Assembly (NCBI GenBank): GCA_017542475.1
Contig: JAFXXD010000002.1
Location: 1-64,000 of the forward strand
DNA from: Ruminococcus sp.
GTDB lineage: Bacteria > Bacillota > Clostridia > Oscillospirales > Ruminococcaceae
DNA length: 64,000 nt
Direction of reading: 5' to 3'
In this document: in pieces, positions 1 through 9,061 of the stretch
Numbering within the stretch: position 1 is the first letter of the stretch
How the letters are laid out: every line of letters begins with the position of its first letter
Position numbers and translations under genes: made by a program
Notes under the pieces: model-generated
What the model saw: only the letters and a program-made list of their open reading frames with translations
What the model was told of the DNA's origin: nothing
Databases searched by the model: none

Positions 1-450
1 GTCAGCTTCGCTGACATCTCCCCGCACTGCGGGGAGTCACCCTGCAAAGGGGCACAGCCCCTTTGAACCCAACTACGAGCCCGCTCGCAAGCTCGCTCAG
101 TCTGTACAAAGGGCGCAGTCTGCTTTCGGCGGGAAGCAAAAGCAAAGCCATTTTTTCTTTCTAAGTCAGCCGTCGAAGGACGGCGAAGAAGAGGCAAAAG
201 TCGGCAAATGGGGGTAGGAGAGGAAGGGGGAGCGCGAGGGGGACGCCAAGCGGGCGCGCGCAGATTCGCGTCAAAGCTAAATAAAAACAGAAGTTCATTT
301 CCGCGATTCCTACCGATGACGAAAGCAGACATTGCCTTTTGTTTAAACTACATTGACATTGCCCGCAGGGGCACCCTGCCCAGTTTTTTTCTTTCCCCCG
401 ACCGAAGTGTCCCCCTCGCTCCCTCGGGCGGCGGAACGCCGCCCCTACGC
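1..450. repeat. Intergenic region with family-E hairpin repeat
   Basis: No gene is supported here. Positions 1 to about 150 hold a series of hairpins: GTCAGC/GCTGAC, CTCCCC/GGGGAG and AAAGGGG/CCCCTTT, then the words GCTCGCAAGCTCGCTCA and CTGCTTTCGGCGGG. The same order of hairpins and words occurs on the opposite strand at 19073-19275, with different but still complementary stems. Around 241-275 the words CCAAGCGGGCGC and GATTCGCG recall the repeats at 61.55 and 61.74 kb. Short open frames here are not convincing genes. Confidence 0.7.
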
Positions 451-1410
451 TTATGACGTGATAGTGAGCACCTTTACGGCGTCGGGAGTTATCTTCCTGA
501 ATCCGCAGGTAACGGAAACGGTTATCTGGTCGAGCTGGCGGTCGATGAGCTTGTCAGTCTCGAGGATAAGTCCCGTGCTGGTGATGAATTCGAGGGCGAA
601 ATCCCTGTCGATACCGATGACGGAGGCGTTGTCCACAGCGGCGGACTTCACGAGCTCCGAGCCGAAGGGAAGTATCATCTTGCCGTCAGCCTTGGCTCTT
701 GTGTCCTTGAGCTGGTCCATAGCCGCTATCTTGGAAGCGACCGCGGGAGAGGCGAGGACAGTCGTCATATTGAAGTTGTCGAACTTGCCGTAGAGGTCGG
801 CGAGGTCGGAGTAGCTGAGCGAGGAGGTCGTAACGCCCGTAGCACCTGTCTTCAGCACGGTGATAGCCTTGCTGACAACGGTGTTCGCGAGCTTCACGCC
901 TATGCTTCTGAGCATAACGCCGAACACGTCAAGTCTCTGCTTGCGGATAGCCTCATAGGAGGCGTTGATGAGTCTGCCTATCTTCTCAAGAGCAACGGCA
1001 GTAGTGCCCTCTGTCACCGTTGAAGCGGGGAGAGCCACAGTCTGTGCTGTAGTCGTATAGGCAGTGCTGTCGTCGAGCACACAGCCGAGGTACTGGCTGC
1101 TCTCGCTGACCGTTCTCACGGCTGTGATAGTGTTGAGGACAGTCTCGTCGAAGCCCTTCTTTATCGAGCGCGATACGAACTCGGGGAAGAGCACGGCTGT
1201 CTCGGTGGAAGCGAAGAACTTCTCGACCATATCGCACTCAGTGCCGCTGACTCTGATGTTGAAGCGCTTGAGCTGACGCTCATATGCGTCGAGGGAGGCG
1301 AGCTCCGTGCCGATATAAGCGGCGGACGGGTCGAGCTCCTCAAGGGCGGAAGTGAAAGACTTGCCGCTGAGATTATAGAGTCCCTTTTCCAGTTTGATGT
1401 CGTTATACAT
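451..1410 (-). CDS. Phage major capsid-like protein
   Basis: A 319-residue protein of the size and position expected for an HK97-fold capsid subunit. It follows the portal gene by 13 bases and has a GGAGG ribosome site ahead of the ATG. It has an N-terminal helical part, an Ala/Thr-rich middle and a C-terminal part ending in a hydrophobic strand (CGFRKITPDAVKVLTI). The assignment rests on gene order (terS, terL, portal, capsid) and overall composition; no hallmark motif is visible. No maturation protease or scaffold gene lies between portal and capsid, and no head-tail or tail gene follows in the 450 bases left in the window. It could form an empty shell or be a domesticated relic. Confidence 0.65.
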   Translation of the reverse strand: MYNDIKLEKGLYNLSGKSFTSALEELDPSAAYIGTELASLDAYERQLKRFNIRVSGTECDMVEKFFASTETAVLFPEFVSRSIKKGFDETVLNTITAVRTVSESSQYLGCVLDDSTAYTTTAQTVALPASTVTEGTTAVALEKIGRLINASYEAIRKQRLDVFGVMLRSIGVKLANTVVSKAITVLKTGATGVTTSSLSYSDLADLYGKFDNFNMTTVLASPAVASKIAAMDQLKDTRAKADGKMILPFGSELVKSAAVDNASVIGIDRDFALEFITSTGLILETDKLIDRQLDQITVSVTCGFRKITPDAVKVLTITS

Positions 1411-1423
1411 ATGATTTCCTCCA

Positions 1424-2563
1424 TTATTCAGATTTGGTTTTTTCTTCTATGCGCAGCTCTATCTCGCGAGCCTGCGCATTTTTGAGCCTTGCCTCTGCGA
1501 GGACAGCCTCGTCCTGCAGGTTGATGTTGTCCCAGTCTATCGAGCAGACCGCCTCCGCGCCGACCGAGCACAGGTAGGCGTCGCCGATGCTGCACAGCAC
1601 GGGTGCGAGCAGCCTGCGGTAGTAGTCGAGCTCGGACGTGAGGATATCCGCCTGCTGCGAGGACATACGCTCAGTGGAGCTCCAGTTGAGCCCGAGCAGG
1701 AAGGGCGGGATGGAGAGCTTCGAGATTATCTGCTCCATTATCTGACGGACGGGCACATTCGTGTCGAAGAGCTTGTTGTCGGCGCCGATGACGCGGATAT
1801 CCACGTCCCCGACGGCGACGAAGTCCTTGACTCTGCCGTATTTCGCCGAGTTCATACCGTCTGCCCACTCGCGGGCTATCTGCATTGCGTGCTCGCGTGT
1901 GGCGGAGATGTCACTTGCTCCGCCCTCGGGCTTGTAGGTGACGGCGTATCTGACATTGCCTGCGCGGTCGTAGTTCTGACCTATGCACTCGTATATGCGC
2001 AGGAGTATGCTGCTCATCGCGGGAAGTCCGCGCAGGAGCGAGCGTCCGCCTGTCAGCGAGGCGTAGAGTATGCGCTCGGGGTGGGCGACCTGTCTGACCG
2101 TACCGTCCTTTCCGCGGACGGAGTATCTGCGCTCAAACGGGGAAGAGCCCGCCGATACGACCGTAGCGGTCGCGTCGCCGTTCCACAAGCCCGCAATGCA
2201 GCGGTTGTCCTCGTCGATGACTATCTCGCCGACAGCACTGCCGTAGGTGAGCATACTGTCGAGGAAGGCGTCCGCGAAGCAGCCGAGCGACGTACCTGTA
2301 AGACCTACGGGAACGGTGTCGCAGAAGCGGTCGAGCTGCTCCTGATACCTTTCATCGGAGCTGACGAGCCTGAATCCGCCTGTGAGGCGTATCATCTTCA
2401 TAATAGCCGCGTCAATGACGGGTACGGCGTATCTGAGCCTGTCAAACAGCTCCTTTTCGAGCGGTCCCGCTTCGGGCGGAAGGGTCATCGAGCTGCCGCG
2501 GTCCCTGTCGGGAAGTATCATCTGCGGAGCCGCCCGCGTGTGTTTTTTCTTGAATAGCTTCAT
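1424..2563 (-). CDS. Phage portal protein
   Basis: A 379-residue portal-like protein, which would form the dodecameric ring through which the terminase pumps DNA. Recognisable features are the early helix (VPVIDAAIMKMIRLTGGF), the clip/stem region with MEQIISKLSIPPFLLGLN, then SSTERMSSQQADILTSELDYY, a conserved block of SPP1/PBSX-like portals. It lies directly upstream of the capsid gene and is separated from the large terminase by a 388-base stretch of host-type repeats, which is unusual in a working phage. The frame is intact. The start has an upstream GGAGG motif. Confidence 0.8.
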   Translation of the reverse strand: MKLFKKKHTRAAPQMILPDRDRGSSMTLPPEAGPLEKELFDRLRYAVPVIDAAIMKMIRLTGGFRLVSSDERYQEQLDRFCDTVPVGLTGTSLGCFADAFLDSMLTYGSAVGEIVIDEDNRCIAGLWNGDATATVVSAGSSPFERRYSVRGKDGTVRQVAHPERILYASLTGGRSLLRGLPAMSSILLRIYECIGQNYDRAGNVRYAVTYKPEGGASDISATREHAMQIAREWADGMNSAKYGRVKDFVAVGDVDIRVIGADNKLFDTNVPVRQIMEQIISKLSIPPFLLGLNWSSTERMSSQQADILTSELDYYRRLLAPVLCSIGDAYLCSVGAEAVCSIDWDNINLQDEAVLAEARLKNAQAREIELRIEEKTKSE

Positions 2564-2951
2564 TTTTCCTCCATTGTTGTCGGAATTGGTTTTTGCTGAT
2601 TTGTAGGGGCGAGTTCCGCTCGCCCGCGTTTTTTCGGGTGTTTGCGGGACGTCGGGGACGCCGTCCCCTACAGTTTGTCGCCGTTAGTTTTTCGGGCGCT
2701 TGCGGGCGGATGATTAAGCAGCACACCAAATCTCTGATTTGGATTGTGATGCTATATGCAGCTCTGCTGTAATCCGCCCCTACAATCAGTTGATGGAACG
2801 TATTCGTGTAGGGGCTGCCTTTGGCAGTCCGTCAATTACGCAACCGCTGCCGTATTCGGATTATGCGGACGCCCGAAGGGCGCCCCTACATCTTGTCGCC
2901 GCGGGATATTGCGGTGACTGCGGGACGCCGAGGGGGCGTCCCCTACAGCCG
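2564..2951. repeat. Cluster of family-A TGTAGGGG hairpin repeats inside phage cassette
   Basis: This 388-base gap between terL and portal is made of several TGTAGGGG...CCCCTACA elements (about 2605-2671, 2703-2790, 2806-2890, 2895-2947). Their inner stems differ between copies (CGAG/CTCG, CTGCC/GGCAG, CGCCC/GGGCG). The segment 2703-2790 is an inverted copy of 7289-7372, sharing the words AGCTGCATATAGCATCACAA and CAAAGATTTGGTGTGCTGCT, or close variants. The last element abuts the terL stop codon. No gene is supported. Confidence 0.85.
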
Positions 2952-4202
2952 TTACTCCCTCGCTACGGACATTGCGAAGAAAAAGTCCTCCGCCGCCTCC
3001 TTCATGGCGTATGCCACAAAGTATCGCATATCGTCCATAGCGTGGTCGTTCTCCTTGACGGGTACGTCCGAGCCCGCGCTGTCCCTCCAGCGGTAGAGCC
3101 CGAATTCGCGTATGATGTCCGTGCACGACTCGTGTATCATCAGCCTGCCGTCCCTGAGTGCTGCGCCTGTCCGCCTTATCCCCGTGACTACGTCGTTGTC
3201 CGCCTTTGCCGCTCTGAACCTGCCGTGTCTGCGGATACACTCGATAAAGCTTGCGGCTGACGGGTCAACGATGACGCGCTCTATTGAGCGCTCGCCTGCC
3301 AGTTCCTCGAGAGCAGTGTAGTGCTCCTCGTCTGTGCGCGAGACTCCCTCTCTCTTCGAGGAGTAGTAATACTCCTTCACGCGGTACCATACGCCCTTGT
3401 GAAGTCCCCACAGACCAAATGACGAGGGATTGACAGTTCCGTAATCGCAGGAGATGACGTAGCGCTCGCACTCGGGCTCGGCGCCGCTGTACACGTGTAC
3501 GTGCGGGTCGAACATCGGGTAGACCGTGCCCTCCGAGGCTGTCCATTTTCCGAGCACGAAGCGCTCGTAGAATGCGCCCGAGTAGAGCTTTTTGTAGCGC
3601 TCCTTCACTTCGCGGGTCAGCGAGGGATTGTCGTCCATCGTGAAGTGGAGATACAGCGCGTTCTTTTCCTCCGCCTTCTGTATCCACTCGCGGTAGAACC
3701 AGTGCGACGGGTCGTCGGGATTGCAGTTGAACCACATCCGCGAGCCCTGCACCGAGCACCTCGCAAGTGCCTGCTCGACGAAGGAGCGCGGCATAAGTGC
3801 CACCTCGTCAAGGAATACGCCCGAGAGCGTGATGCCCTGTATCAGCGCGGCGGAGCTCTCGTCCCTGCCGCCGAACAGGTAGAATCGGTTCGTTATGCCC
3901 GAGAAGGTGATGTCGATGAAGCTGTGGCTTATGCGCTCCTCGCAGGAGAAGCACATTCCCCGCAGCAGCGAAATCAGCGGGGTGGTGACGTTCCTGCGCA
4001 GGGAGGTGACGGTCTTGCCGCACATAGCAAATGTGCCGCCTTTAAAGCACGTCATCGCCCAGAATACGAAGCCGAGCGACATCGAGAGCGTCTTGCCGCT
4101 CCTTACCGCGCCGTCGCAGATTATGGCGTCCCTGCTGCGGTGCTCGGGCATATCCCACCATTTGAGGACAGTCCTCTGCTTTTCCGAAAACTTAACCACC
4201 AT
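2952..4202 (-). CDS. terL: Phage terminase large subunit (PBSX-like)
   Basis: A 416-residue packaging motor and nuclease. The ATPase half shows a Walker A-like loop (GAVRSGKTLS, about residues 31-40), Walker B VFLDEVALM and the coupling region. The nuclease half has the acidic motifs CDYGTVNPSSFGLW, VIVDPSAASF and DHAMDDMRY in the usual order. Length and motif order are complete, so it may be active. It overlaps the small-terminase gene by 11 bases, indicating translational coupling. Its partners downstream are portal and capsid. Nothing in the sequence shows when it is expressed. Confidence 0.92.
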   Translation of the reverse strand: MVVKFSEKQRTVLKWWDMPEHRSRDAIICDGAVRSGKTLSMSLGFVFWAMTCFKGGTFAMCGKTVTSLRRNVTTPLISLLRGMCFSCEERISHSFIDITFSGITNRFYLFGGRDESSAALIQGITLSGVFLDEVALMPRSFVEQALARCSVQGSRMWFNCNPDDPSHWFYREWIQKAEEKNALYLHFTMDDNPSLTREVKERYKKLYSGAFYERFVLGKWTASEGTVYPMFDPHVHVYSGAEPECERYVISCDYGTVNPSSFGLWGLHKGVWYRVKEYYYSSKREGVSRTDEEHYTALEELAGERSIERVIVDPSAASFIECIRRHGRFRAAKADNDVVTGIRRTGAALRDGRLMIHESCTDIIREFGLYRWRDSAGSDVPVKENDHAMDDMRYFVAYAMKEAAEDFFFAMSVARE

Positions 4203-4683
4203 TGCTGCCGTCCTCCTCTCCGTGTGAGGTCAGCGCCTTTATCAGCGCCTCAGCCGTACCGCTGTCCGACAGCGTCCGCTCCAGCTCGCAGAGCTTTTCG
4301 AGCGCCTTTATCCTGTCGAACACCTTGACCTCGACTCCGCCGCCGCGCACCCGCTTTATCTCGGATACGTTGTACAGGTCGAGGGTGTCGAGGACGTTCT
4401 GCGGCGGGAGCTCGTCCGAAAATGCGAGCCTTACCGCGTCGTTGCACGAGCCGAAAGCAAGGCGGCGGAGTCCCGCGAGCACCGAGCCGCTGTCGCCGAG
4501 GAGCTCCCTCAGCTCTGCGATGTGTCTGCGGCAGACGGGGCTTTTCAGACATTCCAGCGCCGCTCCGAGAGCCTCGCCGCGTGCGAAGCCCGCCTGCAGT
4601 GCCGCGCTCTCGGGGTCGCCGAGCACCGCGTACATATAGCAGAACCGCTTCCTCTTCTGTTTGAGTTCATCCTTCTCTGACAT
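4192..4683 (-). CDS. terS: Phage terminase small subunit
   Basis: A 163-residue protein starting at the ATG at 4683, preceded by a GGAGGA ribosome site. The open frame extends to 5106, but that extension is made of intergenic repeats and is rejected as coding. The N-terminus (KRKRFCYMYAVLGDPESAALQAGF) is the helix-turn-helix typical of PBSX/Xtm-type small terminases that choose the packaging site. The C-terminal helix would contact the large subunit. It is the first gene of the cassette and overlaps terL. Confidence 0.8.
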   Translation of the reverse strand: MSEKDELKQKRKRFCYMYAVLGDPESAALQAGFARGEALGAALECLKSPVCRRHIAELRELLGDSGSVLAGLRRLAFGSCNDAVRLAFSDELPPQNVLDTLDLYNVSEIKRVRGGGVEVKVFDRIKALEKLCELERTLSDSGTAEALIKALTSHGEEDGSNGG

Positions 4684-5185
4684 AAGTCCTCCGTTTCTGA
4701 GAGGGAATGTTGTCCGTCCTGAACAACGCCTCTCATAAGGGGTGCGGAAAAGGCATTTTTTCAATGGAAAACCGTTGATTATTGGAAAAATTATTTTTAT
4801 CTTTGTTGGGTTGCACAAATTTGGTGGTACGGATTTGTACGGAAGTAACAAAAACTGTAGGGGCGGCGGAACGTCGCCCGTATAAACGGCATTGTAATAC
4901 CGTGCGGAGATAACTCCGCAGGCAAGCAACTGCGGAGCGGCAGAAGGGAACGCCCTATCTTGCAGGGCGTTCCCTCTCTGAAAACAGCCCACTGGGCTGT
5001 TTTCAGATTCACCCTTTGCGGAGCGCACTTCGTACCCAAGGGCTCTGCCCTTGGAACCCGCAAGGGCGCTGCCCTTGACCCGCGGGGCGCTGCCCTCGAC
5101 CCGCAAGCCTTTGAAAAGGCTTGAGCGAAACTTTCGGATTCGCGCTGTAGTTGTTCTGAGGCGGAAGATGTCCCCGCGCCGTGGC
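4684..5185. repeat. Intergenic region: AT-rich leader, family-A repeat, family-D structured element copy 1
   Basis: From 4740 to 4850 the sequence is AT-rich and probably holds the terS promoter, though no clear boxes are visible. A family-A hairpin lies near 4857-4890. From about 4893 to 5155 runs a roughly 260-base multi-hairpin element (family D). In order it has CGGAGATAACTCCG, a long hairpin GGGAACGCCCT/AGGGCGTTCCC around the loop ATCTTGC, AACAGCCCACTGGGCTGTT, GAGCGCACTTCGT, CCAAGGGCTCTGCCCTTGG and AAGCCTTTGAAAAGGCTT. An inverted copy is at 29085-29345. Confidence 0.85.
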
Positions 5186-5215
5186 TTGACATACGCGGCG
5201 GAATTGCGCTATAAT
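5186..5215 (+). promoter_or_regulatory. SigA-type promoter of recG
   Basis: TTGACA at 5186-5191 and TATAAT at 5210-5215, separated by 18 bases. An AAAGGAG ribosome site follows before the ATG at 5251. This is a near-consensus vegetative promoter. Confidence 0.85.
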
Positions 5216-5250
5216 AAATAAGTTACTATTATTAAAGAAAGGAGCCCGCT

Positions 5251-7287
5251 ATGTCCGCTGACCTTTTTTCCGAGATAGAATACCTCAAGGGCGTGGGTAA
5301 GGCGAGAGGTGAGAAGTACCGAAAGCTCGGCATCTGCTCGCCATATGACCTCATCTACCACATCCCCCGCGCCTACCTCGACTTCCGCGCACACGTCCCG
5401 ATATGTCAGACCGTGCTCGGCGACTACAACGTGCTCAAGCTCACCGTGATAAAAAAAAACCGCCCTCAGCGCGTGAGAGGCGGGCTCATTATTTGCAACG
5501 CCATCGCGACGGACGGCTCCGACAGCATCGTCATTGTCATCTATAACAACATCTACGGCTTTCAGGCTTTGCAGGAGGGGCAGACCTATTATATGTACGG
5601 CAAGGTCAACGGCAGTATGCTCCGCCGCGAGATAAGCGCTCCCGTCTTTATCAAGGCGGAGGAGAGCGTGCTGATACAGCCGATATACCGCCTTACGCAG
5701 GGACTCTCCGTCAATATGGTGCGCACCAATATGCGGCAGGCTCTCGGCATTATGGAGAAGTTCCCGTTTGAGACGCTCCCGCAGGAGATACTCGACGGCT
5801 ATCAGTTCAAGCCGCTGATGTGGTCGCTCGAAAACATACACTTCCCCGAGAGCGACCAAGCCGCCGAGGACGCCCGCCGACGTCTCGCCTTCGACGAGCT
5901 GCTGAAGCTCCAGCTCGGTATGACGATGATGAAGCTCCGACGCCGCAAGACTACCGCCTTCGCGATGGACAGCGAGGTCAGCATTGACGATTTCACGGCG
6001 AATCTGCCGTTTGAGTTCACTCAGGGACAAGCTGACGCCGTCGCCGATATCCTCCGCGACCTCTGCCGCAATACACCCATGAACCGCCTGTTACAGGGCG
6101 ATGTCGGCAGCGGAAAGACCGCAGTTGCCGCCGCAGCCTGCTGCTTTGCGGCGAAAAACGGCGTGCAGTCGGCGCTTATGGCTCCGACGGAGATACTTGC
6201 CACGCAGCATTACAACACGCTCTCGGAGCTCCTTGAGCCGCTCGGCGTGAGGGTCTGCCTGCTGACGGGCTCGTCTACCGCAAAGAAAAAAGCCGACATA
6301 CGCGCACGTCTCGCCGCGGGCGAGATAGACGTGATGGTCGGCACTCATGCTATTATTCAGAAGGACGTGGAGTATAAGTCGCTCGGGCTCGTCATCACCG
6401 ACGAGCAGCACCGCTTCGGCGTGAATCAGCGTGCCGCGCTCGCGGAAAAGGGCGATTCTCCGCACAGGCTCGTTATGTCCGCGACACCTATCCCGCGCAC
6501 CCTCGCACTGATGATTTACGGCGACCTCGATATCTCCGTGATATCGCAGCTCCCCAAGGGCAGGCAGCCCGTCAAGACCTACGCCGTCACGGGAAAGAAG
6601 CGCGCGGACGCGTTCGGCTTCGTGCGCAGGCTCATCGACGAGGGACGGCAGGCGTATGTGGTCTGCCCGATGATAGAGGACAGCGACAGCGACCTCTTCG
6701 CCGTCAAGTCCTATGCCGAGGACGCCGCAAACGGCAGTCTGAAGGGCTATTCCACGGCTCTGCTGCACGGCAGGATGAAAGCCTCCGAGAAGGAAAAGAT
6801 GATGAAGCGATTCCGCGACGGCGAGATACAGGCGCTGATATGTACGACCGTCGTGGAGGTAGGCGTGGACGTCCCGAATGCGGCTGTTATGGTCATCGAG
6901 AACGCCGAGCGCTTCGGGCTCTCGCAGCTCCATCAGCTGCGCGGACGTGTCGGGCGAGGGGAGTTCCTCAGCTACTGCATACTCATCACCGACAACACCA
7001 ACGAGGACTGCCTCAGGCGTATGAAGATTATGACCCACACCACCGACGGCTTCAAGATAGCCGAGGAGGACCTCAAAATGCGCGGTCCCGGAGACTTCTT
7101 CGGCAGCGCTCAGCACGGTCTGCCGCCGCTGAAAATTGCCGACGTCGCGTGCAGCATGGAGCTCTCGGGCAAGGCGCAGGAGTGCGCTCAGCGCATACTC
7201 GCCAACGACCCGACCCTCTCCAAGCCTCAGCACCGCGCCCTCAAGCTCGATACGATGAGGCTGTTTAACAAGGATATAATTGGTTAG
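5251..7287 (+). CDS. recG: ATP-dependent DNA helicase RecG
   Basis: A 678-residue branch-migration helicase that remodels stalled forks and Holliday junctions. The N-terminal wedge/OB domain (about residues 1-230) begins with EIEYLKGVGKARGEKYRKLG. The helicase motor follows with Walker A GDVGSGKTAVAA (about 286-297), DEQHRFGV (motif II), SATPIPRT (motif III) and QLRGRVGRG (motif VI). The C-terminal FFGSAQHGLPPLKIAD is the RecG-specific block. Full length for the family. It has its own promoter and is not in an operon with the phage genes behind it or the divergent nfn genes ahead. Confidence 0.97.
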   Translation: MSADLFSEIEYLKGVGKARGEKYRKLGICSPYDLIYHIPRAYLDFRAHVPICQTVLGDYNVLKLTVIKKNRPQRVRGGLIICNAIATDGSDSIVIVIYNNIYGFQALQEGQTYYMYGKVNGSMLRREISAPVFIKAEESVLIQPIYRLTQGLSVNMVRTNMRQALGIMEKFPFETLPQEILDGYQFKPLMWSLENIHFPESDQAAEDARRRLAFDELLKLQLGMTMMKLRRRKTTAFAMDSEVSIDDFTANLPFEFTQGQADAVADILRDLCRNTPMNRLLQGDVGSGKTAVAAAACCFAAKNGVQSALMAPTEILATQHYNTLSELLEPLGVRVCLLTGSSTAKKKADIRARLAAGEIDVMVGTHAIIQKDVEYKSLGLVITDEQHRFGVNQRAALAEKGDSPHRLVMSATPIPRTLALMIYGDLDISVISQLPKGRQPVKTYAVTGKKRADAFGFVRRLIDEGRQAYVVCPMIEDSDSDLFAVKSYAEDAANGSLKGYSTALLHGRMKASEKEKMMKRFRDGEIQALICTTVVEVGVDVPNAAVMVIENAERFGLSQLHQLRGRVGRGEFLSYCILITDNTNEDCLRRMKIMTHTTDGFKIAEEDLKMRGPGDFFGSAQHGLPPLKIADVACSMELSGKAQECAQRILANDPTLSKPQHRALKLDTMRLFNKDIIG

Positions 7288-7674
7288 ATGTAGGGGCGCA
7301 TTACAGCAGAGCTGCATATAGCATCACAATCCAAATCAAAGATTTGGTGTGCTGCTTATCCGTGCGCCCGTTTAATTCGGAATTATATGTTTCGCCTGCG
7401 GCGATGATTTGTAGGGGCGGATATTATCCGCCCGAAAAAAATGCGAAAAACAACGGGCGAGCGGAACTCGCCCCTACATAGAATCCTTGTAGGGACGACC
7501 ATCGGTCGTCCGCAGTTACGAAAACGGTAATTGATTCGTTTATTCGCGGACGCGCAATGCGCGTCCCTACACGATGTTATTCCATACCGTTTCGGCAATT
7601 GACGGGCGCACGGAATGCGCCCCCTACAAAAGAAGGAGCGTGCTTTTTGCACGCTCCTTCTTATATATCAGCTA
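7288..7674. repeat. Cluster of family-A repeats between convergent recG and nfnB
   Basis: About 340 bases of TGTAGGGG/CCCCTACA elements, including a near-complete inverted copy of 2703-2790 at 7289-7372 and units with stems CGGAT/ATCCG, GACC/GGTC and CGCGCA/TGCGCG. The region ends at a terminator hairpin. No gene is supported. Confidence 0.85.
7631..7661. terminator. Hairpin terminator at convergent recG/nfnB ends
   Basis: A perfect 13-base stem, AGAAGGAGCGTGC at 7631-7643 and its complement at 7649-7661, with a TTTTT loop. It lies just after the nfnB stop on the minus strand and could also stop read-through from recG. Confidence 0.8.
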
Positions 7675-9060
7675 TTACTTGTTCTGAAGGTACTCGTCCA
7701 TAGCTGCGGCAGCCTTCTTGCCTGCGCCCATTGCGAGGATAACTGTAGCCGCGCCTGTTACGGCGTCGCCGCCCGCATATACGCCCTCCTTCGAGGTAAG
7801 ACCGTCCTCGTCCGCGATGATGCCGCCCCACTTCTGGGTGTCAAGTCCCGCTGTGGTTGCCTTGATGAGCGGGTTCGGAGACGTGCCTATCGACATAATT
7901 ACGCAGTCTGCCTTTATCTCGAAGAATGCGCCGTCTATCGGTACAGGCTTAGCTCTGCCCGAAGCGTCGGGCTCGGAGAGCTCCATCTGCTGGCAGATAA
8001 CGCCCTTTACCCAGCCGTCCTCGGTAGCGGTTATCTCTGTCGGATTCGTCAGGAACTTGAAGTTGATGCCCTCCTCCATTGCGTGCTCGACTTCCTCTGC
8101 ACGCGCGGGGAGCTCCTTCTCTGTACGGCGGTATACGATAGTAACATCAGCGCCGAGACGCTTTGCACAGCGGGCAGCGTCCATAGCAACGTTTCCGCCG
8201 CCGACGATGACTGCGCTCGTGCCTGCCTTGATAGGAGTTGCACTGCCTTCCTTGTATGCCTTCATAAGGTTGATACGTGTGAGGAACTCGTTCGCGGAGT
8301 ATACGCCGCTGAGGTTCTCACCCGGGATATTCATAAATCTGGGGAGTCCTGCGCCCGAGCCGATGAATACGCTCTCGAAGCCCTCCTCCTTCATAAGCTC
8401 GTCAACGGAAACGGTTCTGCCGACTACTGTATTCGTCTCGACCTTTACGCCGAGAGCCTTCAGTCCCTCTATCTCCTTCTGCACGATAGCCTTGGGGAGA
8501 CGGAACTCGGGGATACCGTAGGAGAGAACGCCGCCTGCAACGTGGAGAGCCTCGAATATGGTAACGTCGTAGCCCTTCTTGATGAGGTCGCCTGCGCACG
8601 CAAGTCCCGACGGACCCGAGCCGATGACAGCTACCTTGTGGCCGTTGGAAGCGGGCTTCTCAACGGGAGCCTCGGGCTGTGCGTTGTGCCAGTCGGCAAC
8701 GAAGCGCTCAAGGCGTCCGATAGCTACGGGCTCGCCCTTGATTCCGCGGACGCACTTGCCCTCGCACTGGTTCTCCTGCGGACATACTCTGCCGCAGACA
8801 GCGGGCAGTGAGCTCGACTGTGTGATTATCTTATAAGCCTCGGCGAAATTGCCCTCGGCAACCTGCGCGATGAAGGCGGGGATATCTATCTGCACGGGAC
8901 AGCCCGTTGTGCAGGGCTTGTTCTTGCAGTTGAGGCAGCGCTTTGCCTCGTCTATCGCCTGTTCCTCGGTGTAGCCGAGAGCTACCTCCGAGAAGTTCTT
9001 GTTTCTTACGTCGGGAGCCTGTACGGGCATCTCGTTTTTCTTCAAAGACATATTAGCCAT
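7675..9060 (-). CDS. nfnB: NfnB-like flavoprotein (NADPH-dependent glutamate synthase small-subunit family)
   Basis: A 461-residue iron-sulfur flavoprotein. The N-terminal CLNCKNKPCTTGCPV and CGRVCPQENQCEGKC hold two 4Fe-4S clusters. FAD and NADPH Rossmann folds follow (GSGPSGLACAGDL near residue 148, VVGGGNVAMDAARCAKRLGA near 290). The gene starts one base after the stop of the NfnA-like subunit. In this pairing the complex couples reduced ferredoxin and NADH to NADPH formation by flavin-based electron bifurcation. Alone the family is often annotated GltA/SudA. The adjacent ferredoxin-reductase-like subunit makes Nfn (or a sulfide dehydrogenase-type SudAB) more likely than glutamate synthase, as no large gltB subunit is present. 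Confidence 0.87.
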   Translation of the reverse strand: MANMSLKKNEMPVQAPDVRNKNFSEVALGYTEEQAIDEAKRCLNCKNKPCTTGCPVQIDIPAFIAQVAEGNFAEAYKIITQSSSLPAVCGRVCPQENQCEGKCVRGIKGEPVAIGRLERFVADWHNAQPEAPVEKPASNGHKVAVIGSGPSGLACAGDLIKKGYDVTIFEALHVAGGVLSYGIPEFRLPKAIVQKEIEGLKALGVKVETNTVVGRTVSVDELMKEEGFESVFIGSGAGLPRFMNIPGENLSGVYSANEFLTRINLMKAYKEGSATPIKAGTSAVIVGGGNVAMDAARCAKRLGADVTIVYRRTEKELPARAEEVEHAMEEGINFKFLTNPTEITATEDGWVKGVICQQMELSEPDASGRAKPVPIDGAFFEIKADCVIMSIGTSPNPLIKATTAGLDTQKWGGIIADEDGLTSKEGVYAGGDAVTGAATVILAMGAGKKAAAAMDEYLQNK

Positions 9061-9061
9061 T

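Noticed and set aside
4684-5106. N-terminal extension of the small terminase
   Set aside because: It consists of intergenic repeats; the ATG at 4683 has GGAGGA and begins the conserved domain.
6091-7317. 408-residue open frame antisense to recG, and similar long antisense frames in GC-rich genes
   Set aside because: Typical shadow frames of GC-rich coding sequence; no ribosome site, no domain, and the sense frame is a clear gene.
7675-9060. Glutamate synthase small subunit
   Set aside because: The family match is real, but no large glutamate synthase gene is adjacent and the partner is a NfnA/SudB-type subunit.
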